DNA from: Acidobacteriaceae bacterium
Lineage (GTDB): Bacteria > Acidobacteriota > Terriglobia > Terriglobales > Acidobacteriaceae
DNA: 64,000 bases
Direction: 5' to 3'
NCBI GenBank assembly: GCA_030037545.1
Contig: JASHRF010000068.1
Location: 1-64,000 of the forward strand
Shown here: piece by piece, positions 54,595 to 63,500 of the stretch
Position numbering within the stretch: position 1 is the stretch's first letter
How the letters are laid out: each line of letters opens with the position of its first letter
The notes under the pieces: generated by a model
What the model was told of the DNA's origin: nothing
What the model saw: only the letters and a program-made list of their open reading frames with translations
Database searches by the model: none
Position numbers and translations under genes: made by a program

Positions 54595-55329
54595 TTAAAT
54601 TCCTTCCCCCATCTGCACGTAAACGCGCATCCGCTCCACTTCCACGCGGTATGCGGTGCGCTCCGCCTCTTCGTCAGCGAACGGCTTGGCCCAGTGCTCA
54701 TGCGCGCCCAGCCGTTCCTCCAGATCCTCTACGCGCGCGGAAAGCGCGATAAGCACGTCGGAGAGCGGATCCTTGATCTCGTGCGGATCGGTAATGAGTA
54801 CCCGTTGTCCGTTGCGATAGACAATGTGCGCAGGTACGCCCACTACCGTCGAGTTGGGCGGCACATCGGCCAGCACCACGGATCCCGCGCCCACGCGCGA
54901 GTTCTCGCCCATCGTAATGTTGCCCAGCAGGTTGGCGTTGTTGCCGATGAAGACGCCGTCGCAGATGGTGGGGTGGCGCTTGCCATGCTCCTTGCCCGTG
55001 CCGCCCAGCGTTACGCCCTGGTACATGGTTACGTCGTTGCCCACAATGGCGGTTTCGCCGATTACAACTCCGGTGGCGTGATCGATGAAGAGCCTGCGGC
55101 CGATGATTGCGCCGGGATGAATATCGACCCCGGTATAGAAGCGCCCGAGCTGCGACAACATGCGCGCCGCTAAACGAAATCCGCTCCTCCACAGCTTGTG
55201 CGAGATGCGGTGCAGCCACACGGCCCACAAACCCGGATAGCAGAGCACCACCTCCATCCGGGTGCGCGCAGCCGGATCGCGATCCATGATGGAGTCAATG
55301 TCGTCACGGATGCGGCTGAGGATATTCAT
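54595..55329 (-). CDS. cysE: Serine O-acetyltransferase (EpsC/CysE type)
   Basis: The 244-residue protein starts at ATG 55329. It has the N-terminal helical segment with IRDDIDSIMDRDPA and the left-handed beta-helix with DIHPGAIIGRRLFIDHATGV, VIGETAIVGNDVTMYQGVTLGG and RHPTICDGVFIGNNANLLG, close to EpsC. The C-terminal tail (about 45 residues, acidic) is longer than in many homologues. It makes O-acetylserine from serine and acetyl-CoA, the substrate for the cysK product in the same operon. It is the last gene of the cluster on the minus strand, after the sulfurtransferase. Confidence 0.88.
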   Translation of the reverse strand: MNILSRIRDDIDSIMDRDPAARTRMEVVLCYPGLWAVWLHRISHKLWRSGFRLAARMLSQLGRFYTGVDIHPGAIIGRRLFIDHATGVVIGETAIVGNDVTMYQGVTLGGTGKEHGKRHPTICDGVFIGNNANLLGNITMGENSRVGAGSVVLADVPPNSTVVGVPAHIVYRNGQRVLITDPHEIKDPLSDVLIALSARVEDLEERLGAHEHWAKPFADEEAERTAYRVEVERMRVYVQMGEGI

Positions 55330-55371
55330 GAGCAGCAAATTGGATCTTGGGGTTCGACTTCTGCCCCGCCA

Positions 55372-56217
55372 TCATTTTTCAATCGGAGCGCCAACGACGC
55401 TTCCGTATTCGGTCCAACTCCCGTCGTAATTCTTTACATTGGTCAGGCCAAGCAGATATTTGAGCACGACCCACGTGTGGCTTGACCGCTCGCCAATGCG
55501 GCAATAGGCGATGGTATCTTTCTTGGGATCCACGCCCTTATCTTCGAGATAGATCTTTCGCAGTTCATCGGCAGATTTGAACGTGCCGTCGGCGTTGGCC
55601 GCAGTGCTCCACGGGATGCTCTTCGCGCCGGGAATGTGGCCGCCGCGCTGCGCAGTCTCCGTCATTCCCGGCGGCGCGATGACTTTCCCGGTAAATTCGT
55701 CGGGGCTGCGCACGTCGACTAAGTTGTGGCGCTTTTCGGCCTGCACCTTCAGCACTTCGGGCAACAGCACGCGCAAGCTTGTATCCGGCTCGCCGGCGCG
55801 ATACTGCGTGGGCGCAATTTTCGGCCGCTCGGTGGTGAGCTCCTTGTCGGCCTCATTCAGCCACTTCACGCGGCCGCCGTTCATCAAGCGCACGTCCTTG
55901 TGCCCATACATTTTGAACAGCCAGAATGCGTAGGAGGCAAACCAGTTGTTGTTATCGCCGTAGAGGATCACGCTGTCGCTGGGGGAAACCCCTGCGTCGC
56001 TAAGCAGTTTTTCGAATTCCTGCTTGCTGATGATGTCGCGGCGAACCTGATCCTGAAGCTGACTCTGCCAGTTAAAGCCCACGGCCCCGGGGATATGGCC
56101 TGCATCATAGGCCTTGGTGTCTACATCGACCTCGACCAGTTTGATCCCTGGCTTTCCGAGGTTCTGCTTGACCCAGTCGGTTTCGACCAGGATTTCGGGA
56201 TGGGAATACTCAGTCAT
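55372..56217 (-). CDS. Thiosulfate sulfurtransferase (two rhodanese domains)
   Basis: The ATG at 56217 overlaps the stop of the second cysteine synthase gene (ATGA). The product is 281 residues with two rhodanese domains. The first is inactive (YDAGHIPGAVGFNWQSQLQ). The second carries the active-site cysteine loop YCRIGERSSH and the RSPDEFTGKV motif. Length and loop match the CysA2/SseA type. It transfers sulfane sulfur from thiosulfate to an acceptor. Its place inside a cysteine operon, translationally coupled to a cysteine synthase, suggests that it supplies sulfur for that synthase; this is inference. Confidence 0.88.
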   Translation of the reverse strand: MTEYSHPEILVETDWVKQNLGKPGIKLVEVDVDTKAYDAGHIPGAVGFNWQSQLQDQVRRDIISKQEFEKLLSDAGVSPSDSVILYGDNNNWFASYAFWLFKMYGHKDVRLMNGGRVKWLNEADKELTTERPKIAPTQYRAGEPDTSLRVLLPEVLKVQAEKRHNLVDVRSPDEFTGKVIAPPGMTETAQRGGHIPGAKSIPWSTAANADGTFKSADELRKIYLEDKGVDPKKDTIAYCRIGERSSHTWVVLKYLLGLTNVKNYDGSWTEYGSVVGAPIEK

Positions 56218-57191
56218 GGGATTATCACCTTCGCGTCTTGAGGTTGGAGTTCGGGAATGTGTTTGACCATGTTGGAGGTGTACTTGAAGATGTTGTCGGG
56301 GAAGATCATTACGCCAAAGCCGCTCCGGTCGCGGGCGGCCACTTGCAGCGCCCCTTCCAGAATCAATCCCGAGCTGGGACCGGCGAACAGGCCTTCGTTT
56401 TGGCAAAGCTCCAATGCCCTGGTGTAGGCCAGGTTGAAATCCACTTCCAGAATGTCGTCGATGAGCGAGGGATCGAAGAGCTTGGAAACCTCAAGCTGCC
56501 TGACGTTGCGTAAGCCCGGCACGTCATGACCCTCAGTAGGCTGTACAGCGATGATTTTGATTTTCGGGTTTTTCTCGCGCAGAAAGCGACCCACGCCAGT
56601 CACTGTGCCACAGGTGCCAAGCGAGGTAAACAGGTGCGTAATGCGGCCTTGGGTCTGCGTCCAGATCTCGGGCCCTGTGGTTTTAAAATGTACTTCCACA
56701 TTCTTCTCGTTCTCATACTGGTTGGGCATGACGTACCTGTGCGCCGACGCCTTAGCATGGGTTTTGGCCAAATTGATCGAGCCATCGCCTAACCCGGGCG
56801 CGGGGCAGAGTTCGTCGGAAACGATCTCTAGGTCGGCGCCGGCGATTTTCAGCATCACCTTTTTCTCGTGAGGAACTTTGTTCGGCACAATTGCAAGCAG
56901 GCGATAACCGTGCGCCCGCGCCATGGCGGCCAGGCTGATGCCCGTGTTACCGGAGGTCGGTTCAACCAGGCCGCGGCCGTTGCGCAGTTCGCCGCGCTCT
57001 TCCAGGTCGCGCAACAAAGCCCATGCGGCACGATCCTTCACGGAGCCGAAAGGATTCATCCATTCGAGCTTGGCGTAGAGAGGGAACCCTGCTTGAGAAT
57101 TCAGCCGGTTTATGCGTACAAGCGGCGTAGGGTTCTCCTCGCTTGGCATCATTTCAAATATGTTTTCGTAAACGCGCGCTTTGTTATCCAT
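56214..57191 (-). CDS. Cysteine synthase paralog (CysM/O-phosphoserine sulfhydrylase-like)
   Basis: This 325-residue fold-type II PLP enzyme has the Schiff-base lysine in NPFGSVKDRAAWAL, the phosphate-binding [12 protein letters not shown], and a glycine-rich TSLGTCGTVTGVGRFL loop. It differs from CysK by a longer C-terminus and by PSEENPTPLVRINRL at the start. Sequence features suggest a CysM or phosphoserine-using form. The next gene overlaps it by 4 bases, and cysK lies 32 bases upstream. It probably uses a sulfur donor different from that of CysK, perhaps through the sulfurtransferase. Confidence 0.82.
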   Translation of the reverse strand: MDNKARVYENIFEMMPSEENPTPLVRINRLNSQAGFPLYAKLEWMNPFGSVKDRAAWALLRDLEERGELRNGRGLVEPTSGNTGISLAAMARAHGYRLLAIVPNKVPHEKKVMLKIAGADLEIVSDELCPAPGLGDGSINLAKTHAKASAHRYVMPNQYENEKNVEVHFKTTGPEIWTQTQGRITHLFTSLGTCGTVTGVGRFLREKNPKIKIIAVQPTEGHDVPGLRNVRQLEVSKLFDPSLIDDILEVDFNLAYTRALELCQNEGLFAGPSSGLILEGALQVAARDRSGFGVMIFPDNIFKYTSNMVKHIPELQPQDAKVIIP

Positions 57192-57223
57192 CTTTCCAAT
57201 CGTCTCAGCTTATGGTGGTTTTC

Positions 57224-58204
57224 CTACGCTGGCACTGCGATCGGCTCGGCCTGCAACGCCAGAGCCTGCTGGCGCAGCGGTTCGAACAAAATGCTCGACA
57301 AATAGCGCTCGCCGAAGTCGGGCAGAACAGCCACAATCAGCTTGCCCGCGTTCTCAGGCCGTGCGGCCACTTTCAGTGCCCCCGATGCGGCTGCGCCCGA
57401 ACTGATGCCTACGAACAGGCCTTCTTCGCGCGCCAACCTGCGCGCCATTTCGATCGATTCGTCGTTGGTCACCTGCACCACTTCATCCACGATCTTCGTG
57501 TCGAGCACGCTGGGCACAAAGCCCGCGCCCAGGCCTTGGATCTTGTGCGGACCAGGCTTGCCGCCGGAGAGCACGGCGCTGTCTGCTGGTTCTACCGCGA
57601 TGGCCTTGAAAGATGATTTGCGCGGCTTGATGTACTTTGCCACGCCAGTGATGGTGCCGCCCGTACCCACTCCGGAGATGAGAATGTCCACCTTGCCGTC
57701 GGTGTCTTCCCAGATTTCGGGGCCGGTGGTGGCCAGGTGAATGGCTGGGTTGGCGGGGTTGTCGAATTGCTGCAGGATGTAGCCGCCGGGCGTCTTCTCC
57801 AGGATCTCCTGGGCCTTGGCAATGGCGCCCTTCATGCCATTCGGTCCCGGCGTGAGCACAATCTCCGCGCCGTAAGCCAGCAGCGTTACGCGCCGCTCCA
57901 GACTCATAGTTTCGGGCATGGTGAGGATGATGCGGTAGCCCTTGACTGCGGCCACAAATGCCAGCGCGATGCCAGTGTTGCCGCTGGTGGGCTCGATCAG
58001 CACGGTTTTGCCGGGCGTGATCTTCCCAGCTTTCTCGGCGGCCTCGATCATGGCAAAGCCGATGCGGTCTTTCACGCTCGACGCGGGGTTTTGGCTTTCC
58101 AGCTTCACGACCACGGTTGCGGGCAGACCAGCCGCCACGCGGCTCAGCCGGACTAGAGGAGTGCGGCCAATCAGTTTAGTCACGTCCGCGGCAATGCGTG
58201 CCAT
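57224..58204 (-). CDS. cysK: Cysteine synthase A
   Basis: This 326-residue protein starts at ATG 58204 after AAGGAGG. It has [13 protein letters not shown], the PLP lysine in [27 protein letters not shown], the [13 protein letters not shown] loop and [10 protein letters not shown] at the C-terminus. All are typical CysK motifs. It makes cysteine from O-acetylserine and sulfide. It heads the operon cysK, cysM-like, sulfurtransferase, cysE. A short reading frame with four Cys codons overlaps its start (58176-58376). Confidence 0.93.
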   Translation of the reverse strand: MARIAADVTKLIGRTPLVRLSRVAAGLPATVVVKLESQNPASSVKDRIGFAMIEAAEKAGKITPGKTVLIEPTSGNTGIALAFVAAVKGYRIILTMPETMSLERRVTLLAYGAEIVLTPGPNGMKGAIAKAQEILEKTPGGYILQQFDNPANPAIHLATTGPEIWEDTDGKVDILISGVGTGGTITGVAKYIKPRKSSFKAIAVEPADSAVLSGGKPGPHKIQGLGAGFVPSVLDTKIVDEVVQVTNDESIEMARRLAREEGLFVGISSGAAASGALKVAARPENAGKLIVAVLPDFGERYLSSILFEPLRQQALALQAEPIAVPA

Positions 58205-58376
58205 AATGAATGATCCTCCTTCGCGGGCCTGCACGGCCCGGATCTCTCTTGTGTGACGGATTTGGGGGGGTGACGGTGCAGCTTGTTACTAGGAAGAGCG
58301 CGCAATCAAGGCGCACATCGGCATCGGAGCTCGTCACCAGGACGGTGTTAGCGACATCGATGCATAACAATACCAT
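58176..58376 (-). other. Possible upstream ORF overlapping the cysK start
   Basis: An ATG at 58376 lies three bases after CGGAGG and opens a 66-codon frame ending at 58176, out of frame with cysK and overlapping it by 29 bases. It has cysteine codons 5, 25, 33 and 62. It may be a leader or regulatory ORF, or simply a chance frame. The rest of the 58205-58515 gap shows no other gene. Confidence 0.3.
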
Positions 58377-58515
58377 AATCCTCCGGGGCGACTTATGGCA
58401 AGCGGTGAATTCCAATCTCCATTGAAAATTGAAAAGATTCGGCTTGGGGTTGAATTCGGGATCGGGTTGATTAGCTGCCATCGATTCCAGCGCAAAGCGC
58501 GGAGCGTGGATTCTT

Positions 58516-59100
58516 TTACGACGACAACTTCGGCGGCTGATACGTGATGCGCACGCCCTCAATCCGCGCAAAAGGTGTCATCTCATGCATCCGCCAGTGG
58601 CTTGGCGATAAAATCTCAACCGCCGGCACTCCGCGCACGCTCAGAGCGTCGGCCACAAGCGAGCGGTGGCATCGCCACGGTACCGCCTCGGCGCACATGA
58701 TGGCAGTGCGCCGTTGGCGGCTCATGTGTATCAATCCCTCAAGGGCACTCTGAAACGCCTCGGTTTGCATGTAATCGGCGTAGCCGCGAAAACTCTCGTT
58801 GCGCCAGCCTGTATTGGGAGAATCTTTGTGGGCATGGCGCAGACCGCCCAGTTCCTTCATGTGCGTGTATTGAATGTGCGCCGCGGAAAGACTGCCTGCC
58901 AGTGCAATGCCATCGAATTGCGGATTATGACGGGAACGGGGTATGGTGCGAATGTCCGCCAGCCTCTCGACGCCATATCGTTCGAGCAGGGAGATGAAGC
59001 GCTCGATGGGCATGGTGGAATGCCCGAGAGTGAAAATAGCACCCGCCGGCCAGTGCATTTCCCGCGGCGAGAGATTTTCTCTCCTGGACGGCAAATTCAT
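58516..59100 (-). CDS. DUF488-family protein
   Basis: The start is ATG 59100, immediately after GGAGGAG; upstream in-frame codons reach 59235 but are not conserved. The 194-residue product has the DUF488 features: TLGHSTMPIERFISLLE, LADIRTIPRSRHNPQF, YTHMKELGGLRH, and AIMCAEAVPWRCHRSLVAD with the paired Cys. The family is widespread in bacteria and of unknown function. It is not linked to the neighbouring PEP carboxylase gene in any known way. Confidence 0.82.
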   Translation of the reverse strand: MNLPSRRENLSPREMHWPAGAIFTLGHSTMPIERFISLLERYGVERLADIRTIPRSRHNPQFDGIALAGSLSAAHIQYTHMKELGGLRHAHKDSPNTGWRNESFRGYADYMQTEAFQSALEGLIHMSRQRRTAIMCAEAVPWRCHRSLVADALSVRGVPAVEILSPSHWRMHEMTPFARIEGVRITYQPPKLSS

Positions 59101-59298
59101 CTCCTCCGGCTCATTGCCTTCTCTACCGCCCCTGCAATGGGTGGACCGCTGACAGCATCCAGCACTTCGCCGATGGGCGACCGTGCCAGTGCCGCAAGTG
59201 GCAAGGGCCACAGAGAATAGGACCGCGCGGAACACGGGGAAGCCTACGGCACCGGGTGTAGCACGGTAATCATTTCAGCTCGCGGGATGCGCCCCTTT

Positions 59299-62262
59299 TC
59301 AGCCTGTGTTTCTCAACCCCGCCGCAATCCCGCTGATGGTGGCCGCAATGGCCCGGTTCACCTCCGGCGTGTCGTCGCCGGCGCGCTTGCGGCGCAGCAT
59401 GTCCACCTGGATCAAGTGCATGGGATCGACATACGGATTGCGCAGCTTGATGGAGTGCGCCAGAACCTGATTACTCTCAAGCAATTCTTTTTGACGCGTA
59501 ATACTCAGCACCGCACTCACGCTGCGGTGAAACTCGACTTCCAGCAAATCGAAGATGCGCTCGCGCAGCGCGCTATCCTCGACCAGCGAAGAATACAGCC
59601 GCGCCGTGGCCAGATCGGCCTTGCCCAGTGCCATCTCCACGTTGCGCAGCAGATCGATAAAAAGCGGAAACTCGCGTGCCATGGTCTCGAGCAGCGCCAG
59701 CCGATCTTCGCGGCCAGCGCCCTGGCTGCCCAGAAATTCTTTCACTGCGTAACCTACGCCGAACCACGCCGGCACCAGCAGCCGCGACTGCGTCCAGCCA
59801 AAGACCCATGGAATGGCGCGCAGGTCGCTTAACTTGGTTGATTCATTGCGCCGCGCCGGCCGCGATCCGATCTTGGCATTCTCCAGCTCACCCACCGGCG
59901 TTGACTGCTCAAAATAGGCCACTACGCCGGGATCGTCGAGAATGTGCTGGCGATAAAAGCCGAACGAAATTCGCGACAGCTGGTCAAATGCCGCCTCCCA
60001 CTCCGGCTTGAGCACGCCGCTAAAATGGCCCTCGGGATCGCGGGCGTTGGGTCGCGCCAGCGCGTCTAAGGAAGCCGCGATCATCAGTTCCAGGTTGCGC
60101 TCGGCCAGCACCTCGTCGGCATATTTGAAGTTCAATACTTCACCCTGCTCGGTGATGCGCAACTGGCCGTCGAACGCATCGATGGGCTGCGCGAAGATGG
60201 CGCGATGCGTGGGCCCTCCACCGCGGCCCACCGTACCGCCGCGCCCGTGAAACAGCCGCAGCCTGATGCCGGCCTCGCGAGCTACATCGTGCAGGGCGCG
60301 ATGCGCTCGGAAGATTTCCCACGTCGAAGTCAGCATGCCGCCGTCTTTATTAGAGTCGGAGTAGCCGAGCATCACCTCCTGCCAGTTGTCCCACGTAGCC
60401 AGCAGTTTGCGGTAATCGGGCCGCGTCCACAGCTCGCGACAGATGACGGGCGCATTGCGCAGATCTTCGATGGATTCGAAGAGCGGCACCGGCATTAGGC
60501 CGGGGTCCCGGGCGCGCCCGCTTTTGGCTCGCTGGGATGGAAGACCAGGGTCGCGCGCAGTATCTCCGCTTGAATTCCTACCGGAGCTCGGGCCTGCGCC
60601 CTCCACTTTGACGCTGCCTAGCCGCGCCAGCCGCACCACGGCCAAAATGTCATCAACAGACGCTGCGCCGCTGATCACGTACTGGCGAATCGCCTCCGGC
60701 GCGCAACCGTCCTTCATCTCCGCGACCACACGGAACGTCTCCAGTACGCTTTCCGTTTCCGCTGAAAGCTCGCCGGGCAGCACCGGCGCCATGGTATCGC
60801 GAATCGCCTCCTGGAGCGCCGACGCGTGCACGCGCGCGTGCTGGCGGATATCGAGCGTGTGCAGGTGCAGTCCGAAAGTGCGCACCTGCAGAATGAGCGG
60901 ATCGATGAGCGTGCGCGCAATGCGGATGCCGCCGTTCTCGGTCAGCGAAGCCCGCAGCGTGTCCAAATCGTCGAGGAGTTCCTGCGCACATCCGAATGCC
61001 GGCAGCACTTGCGCCAGCTTTTCGTGTCCCTGCGCCAGCGTGTGTGGCATCACCGGCAGCGTGTCGCCGGGGCGGCTCGCGCCCTCACGCGCGTGCTCCA
61101 ACGTGCGCTGAAGACGCGCCTTGAGGCAGATGACAAAGCGCCGGTAGTATTCGAATTCGTATTGCGAGCCGAAGACCTGCGCTTCCGGCGTGTGCACCTG
61201 CGCGAGATAGTCGCGCAGCCGGGCCAGCAATGCTTGGCTGACTGACCGCTGCTGCGCGCTGGTGGTCAACAGGTCGATGATGTTGTCGAGTTGGCGCTGG
61301 TAATAGAGCAGCAGATGTCCGCGCGCCAGTATGAGCGCATCGCGCGTTACTTGCGGCGTGACGAATGGGTTGCCGTCGCGGTCACCGCCTATCCAGGAAC
61401 CGAAGCGCAGGACCGGCGGGAGATCGAGCGGCTCGATTTCGAGATCGTATGCGGATTTCAACGCCGCGGAGATCTCACGGTACAGCGTCGGAAGCGTGGC
61501 GAAGATGGAGACGTCGTAATAATCCAGGCCCATCTTCACTTCGTCATATACAGTGGGCCTGCGCGAGCGCACTTCGTCGGTCTGCCACAGGCTGGTAATC
61601 TCGGCCAGCAATGCGTCTTCGACTCGCGCCATCTCCTGCTCGGGCAGCGGGATGCGGTCCAGTTCGGCCAGGAATTCGCCGATGCGGCGGCGCTTGAACA
61701 TAACGGTCCGGCGCGCGGCCTCAGTGGGGTGCGCCGTGAATACGGGCACCACTAGCACTCGGCGCAGATAATCGAGCGCCTCTTCCCCGCTGATGCCCAC
61801 GCGGCGCATCTCCGAAAGCGTGCCTTCGAGCGAGCCGCGCTGCCTGCCTGCACCGCCGCTGAGCTGCAACGCAATGCGCCGCCGCTTACGGTGATTGGTT
61901 TCCGCCAGGTTGATAAGCTCGAAGTAGAACGCGAAGGCGCGGGTAAGCAGCGTGGCCTGCTCGACGGAAATCGAATGCACCAGATCCAGCGCAGTTCTGG
62001 CGTGGCGAGCAGCCTCAGCTTCATTACCGCGGGTTTCGGCATCGCGTCGCGCAATCGTCCCCTGGCGCAGCGCCTCGACTTGCGCGAAGAGCTCTTCGCC
62101 GGCTTGCTCGCGCAGCACCGCGCCCAGCAGCGTCCCCAGCGAACGTACGTCGCGCCGCAGTGGTGCCTCTTTCAAGTCGCCGGACTGGGCTTCAAGTTCC
62201 GCCAGCCGCTGCGACCAGCTTTCCGGGTTCCACAAAAGGACCATCTTCTTTTGATTATGCAC
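59299..62262 (-). CDS. ppc: Phosphoenolpyruvate carboxylase
   Basis: The 987-residue protein is the usual length plus an insert. It starts with GTG at 62262 or ATG at 62244. Catalytic parts are present: VFTAHPTEAARR (H178), the second-site GYSDSNKDGGMLTSTWEIFRA split over a loop, RLFHGRGGTVGRGGG, and the C-terminal GLRNTG that closes the active site. It fixes bicarbonate onto PEP to give oxaloacetate. Around residues 553-590 a Gly/Ser/Arg/Pro-rich insert occurs that normal enzymes lack. Confidence 0.92.
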   Translation of the reverse strand: MHNQKKMVLLWNPESWSQRLAELEAQSGDLKEAPLRRDVRSLGTLLGAVLREQAGEELFAQVEALRQGTIARRDAETRGNEAEAARHARTALDLVHSISVEQATLLTRAFAFYFELINLAETNHRKRRRIALQLSGGAGRQRGSLEGTLSEMRRVGISGEEALDYLRRVLVVPVFTAHPTEAARRTVMFKRRRIGEFLAELDRIPLPEQEMARVEDALLAEITSLWQTDEVRSRRPTVYDEVKMGLDYYDVSIFATLPTLYREISAALKSAYDLEIEPLDLPPVLRFGSWIGGDRDGNPFVTPQVTRDALILARGHLLLYYQRQLDNIIDLLTTSAQQRSVSQALLARLRDYLAQVHTPEAQVFGSQYEFEYYRRFVICLKARLQRTLEHAREGASRPGDTLPVMPHTLAQGHEKLAQVLPAFGCAQELLDDLDTLRASLTENGGIRIARTLIDPLILQVRTFGLHLHTLDIRQHARVHASALQEAIRDTMAPVLPGELSAETESVLETFRVVAEMKDGCAPEAIRQYVISGAASVDDILAVVRLARLGSVKVEGAGPSSGRNSSGDTARDPGLPSQRAKSGRARDPGLMPVPLFESIEDLRNAPVICRELWTRPDYRKLLATWDNWQEVMLGYSDSNKDGGMLTSTWEIFRAHRALHDVAREAGIRLRLFHGRGGTVGRGGGPTHRAIFAQPIDAFDGQLRITEQGEVLNFKYADEVLAERNLELMIAASLDALARPNARDPEGHFSGVLKPEWEAAFDQLSRISFGFYRQHILDDPGVVAYFEQSTPVGELENAKIGSRPARRNESTKLSDLRAIPWVFGWTQSRLLVPAWFGVGYAVKEFLGSQGAGREDRLALLETMAREFPLFIDLLRNVEMALGKADLATARLYSSLVEDSALRERIFDLLEVEFHRSVSAVLSITRQKELLESNQVLAHSIKLRNPYVDPMHLIQVDMLRRKRAGDDTPEVNRAIAATISGIAAGLRNTG
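60499..60605 (-). repeat. In-frame insert in ppc with duplicated ARDPGL motif
   Basis: The encoded segment runs from about KVEGAGPSSG to ARDPGLM and includes ARDPGL twice, separated by PSQRAKSGR. Its DNA is GC-rich and contains GGGCGCGCCC. Homologous enzymes join the flanking helices with about eight residues, so about 30 residues are extra. It looks like a small repeat element that landed in frame. Confidence 0.5.
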
Positions 62263-62375
62263 GACCGGATTCAGGCCGTTCGACGGTGGACGCGTGCCAG
62301 AATGGCCGGCATCGGGGTTGCGATCCTTTGCCGGTGCGCTCTTCGGATTGTGATGGAGAGTTTAGAGCGTCCCAG

Positions 62376-62945
62376 CTATTTGCGTCGGGAAGCGTTGCGG
62401 CGGAAGCAATCGGGGCTGTGGTCGTTGACCATGCCCGCGGCCTGCATGAAGGCGTAGACGATGACCGGGCCCACGAATTTGAATCCGCGCTTCTTGAGCT
62501 GCTTCGACATTTCGACAGCGAGCGGCGTTTGCGCGGGGATGGGGCCCTCGGTGCGGATGGGCTTGCCACCCAGCATGCTCCAGAGAAACGCGGAGAAATC
62601 CTGGCTGGACTTCTGCATCTCGAGATAGATGCGGGCGGCCTGAATGGTGGCCTCAATCTTGGCGCGAGAGCGGATGATGCCGGGATCCTGGAGCAGACGG
62701 GCGACGTCGGCTTGGTTGAAATGGGCGACTTTCGCAGGGTCGAAACCTTTGAATGCCTTGCGAAAGGTGTCGCGCTTGCGCAGAACGGTGATCCAGGCGA
62801 GGCCGGCCTGAAAGCCTTCGAGCACGAGCAGCTCCCAGAGAGCGCGGCTGTCGCGGATGGGAATGCCCCACTCGGTGTCGTGGTAGTTGCGCAGGAGCGG
62901 GTCGCTCTCGGCCCATGTGCAGCGGGATTTTTGCTTGGTGGACAT
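62376..62945 (-). CDS. tag: DNA-3-methyladenine glycosylase I
   Basis: The product has 189 residues from the ATG at 62945 (a GTG five codons upstream is less likely). It shows the TagI pattern: CTWAESDPLLRNYHDTEWG with the zinc ligands Cys and His, LVLEGFQAGLAWITVLRKR, and the C-terminal HSPDCFR zinc pair. It excises 3-methyladenine from DNA. A second, unrelated alkyladenine glycosylase (mpg) is in the same window. The gene is 114 bases upstream of ppc and on the same strand. Confidence 0.9.
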   Translation of the reverse strand: MSTKQKSRCTWAESDPLLRNYHDTEWGIPIRDSRALWELLVLEGFQAGLAWITVLRKRDTFRKAFKGFDPAKVAHFNQADVARLLQDPGIIRSRAKIEATIQAARIYLEMQKSSQDFSAFLWSMLGGKPIRTEGPIPAQTPLAVEMSKQLKKRGFKFVGPVIVYAFMQAAGMVNDHSPDCFRRNASRRK

Positions 62946-63041
62946 GGGGTGATGGTACACGGCAGAAATGCGAATGCGAGGAATCAGGAGCTGAGACCAG
63001 TTTGCTAAAGTGGTTTCAAGACAACACGCAAGGAGGGCTTA

Positions 63042-63500
63042 ATGAGACGAACTGGATGGTCGTTGTCCGCCCTTGCATTAATTACGATAGCCTGCGTTTT
63101 TGGCCAGTTAGGGCCATCGCAGCCGGATGCGCAGGGTGTGTATTCGTTAGGGAAAGGGGTCGAGCCACCAAAGCTGATTAGCGCGGCTGCTGCAGCGTAC
63201 CCTGATGATCCGGAACTCGCCGCCGTAGAGCACGTCTGCTGGCTGGTTGTGGTGGTCGGCCCCGATGGCATTCCCGCTGCTGTCGCCCAGCGAACCGGCG
63301 AAAGCAGTCCGGTCGACAAAGCAGCGATTGCGGCCGTGAAACAATCGCGGTTTAAAGCCGGCACTTTCGGCGCTCAGCCAGTACCGGTTCGGATTTTAGT
63401 CTGGGTGCCTTTCAAGGGCGGAAATCGACCAGCGGTACCAGAGGTTTTCTCAGCCAAGAAGATAGTTCCGCCTGCTCCGCTCAGCCAAGTCGAGGCTTAG
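63042..63500 (+). CDS. Secreted TonB C-terminal-domain protein
   Basis: The ATG at 63042 lies five bases after AGGAGG. The 152-residue product has a signal peptide (LSALALITIACVFGQ) and then one TonB C-terminal-like domain (about 35-130: VEPPKLISAAAAAYPDDP, VVVGPDGIPAAVAQRTG, VDKAAIAAVKQSRFKAG). Proteins with a signal peptide followed by TonB-C, without the usual Pro-rich spacer and membrane anchor, are frequent in acidobacteria. Energy transduction is therefore doubtful. The stop lies three bases from the end of the IS5-type transposase, so the element may have landed at the gene's end. Confidence 0.8.
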   Translation: MRRTGWSLSALALITIACVFGQLGPSQPDAQGVYSLGKGVEPPKLISAAAAAYPDDPELAAVEHVCWLVVVVGPDGIPAAVAQRTGESSPVDKAAIAAVKQSRFKAGTFGAQPVPVRILVWVPFKGGNRPAVPEVFSAKKIVPPAPLSQVEA

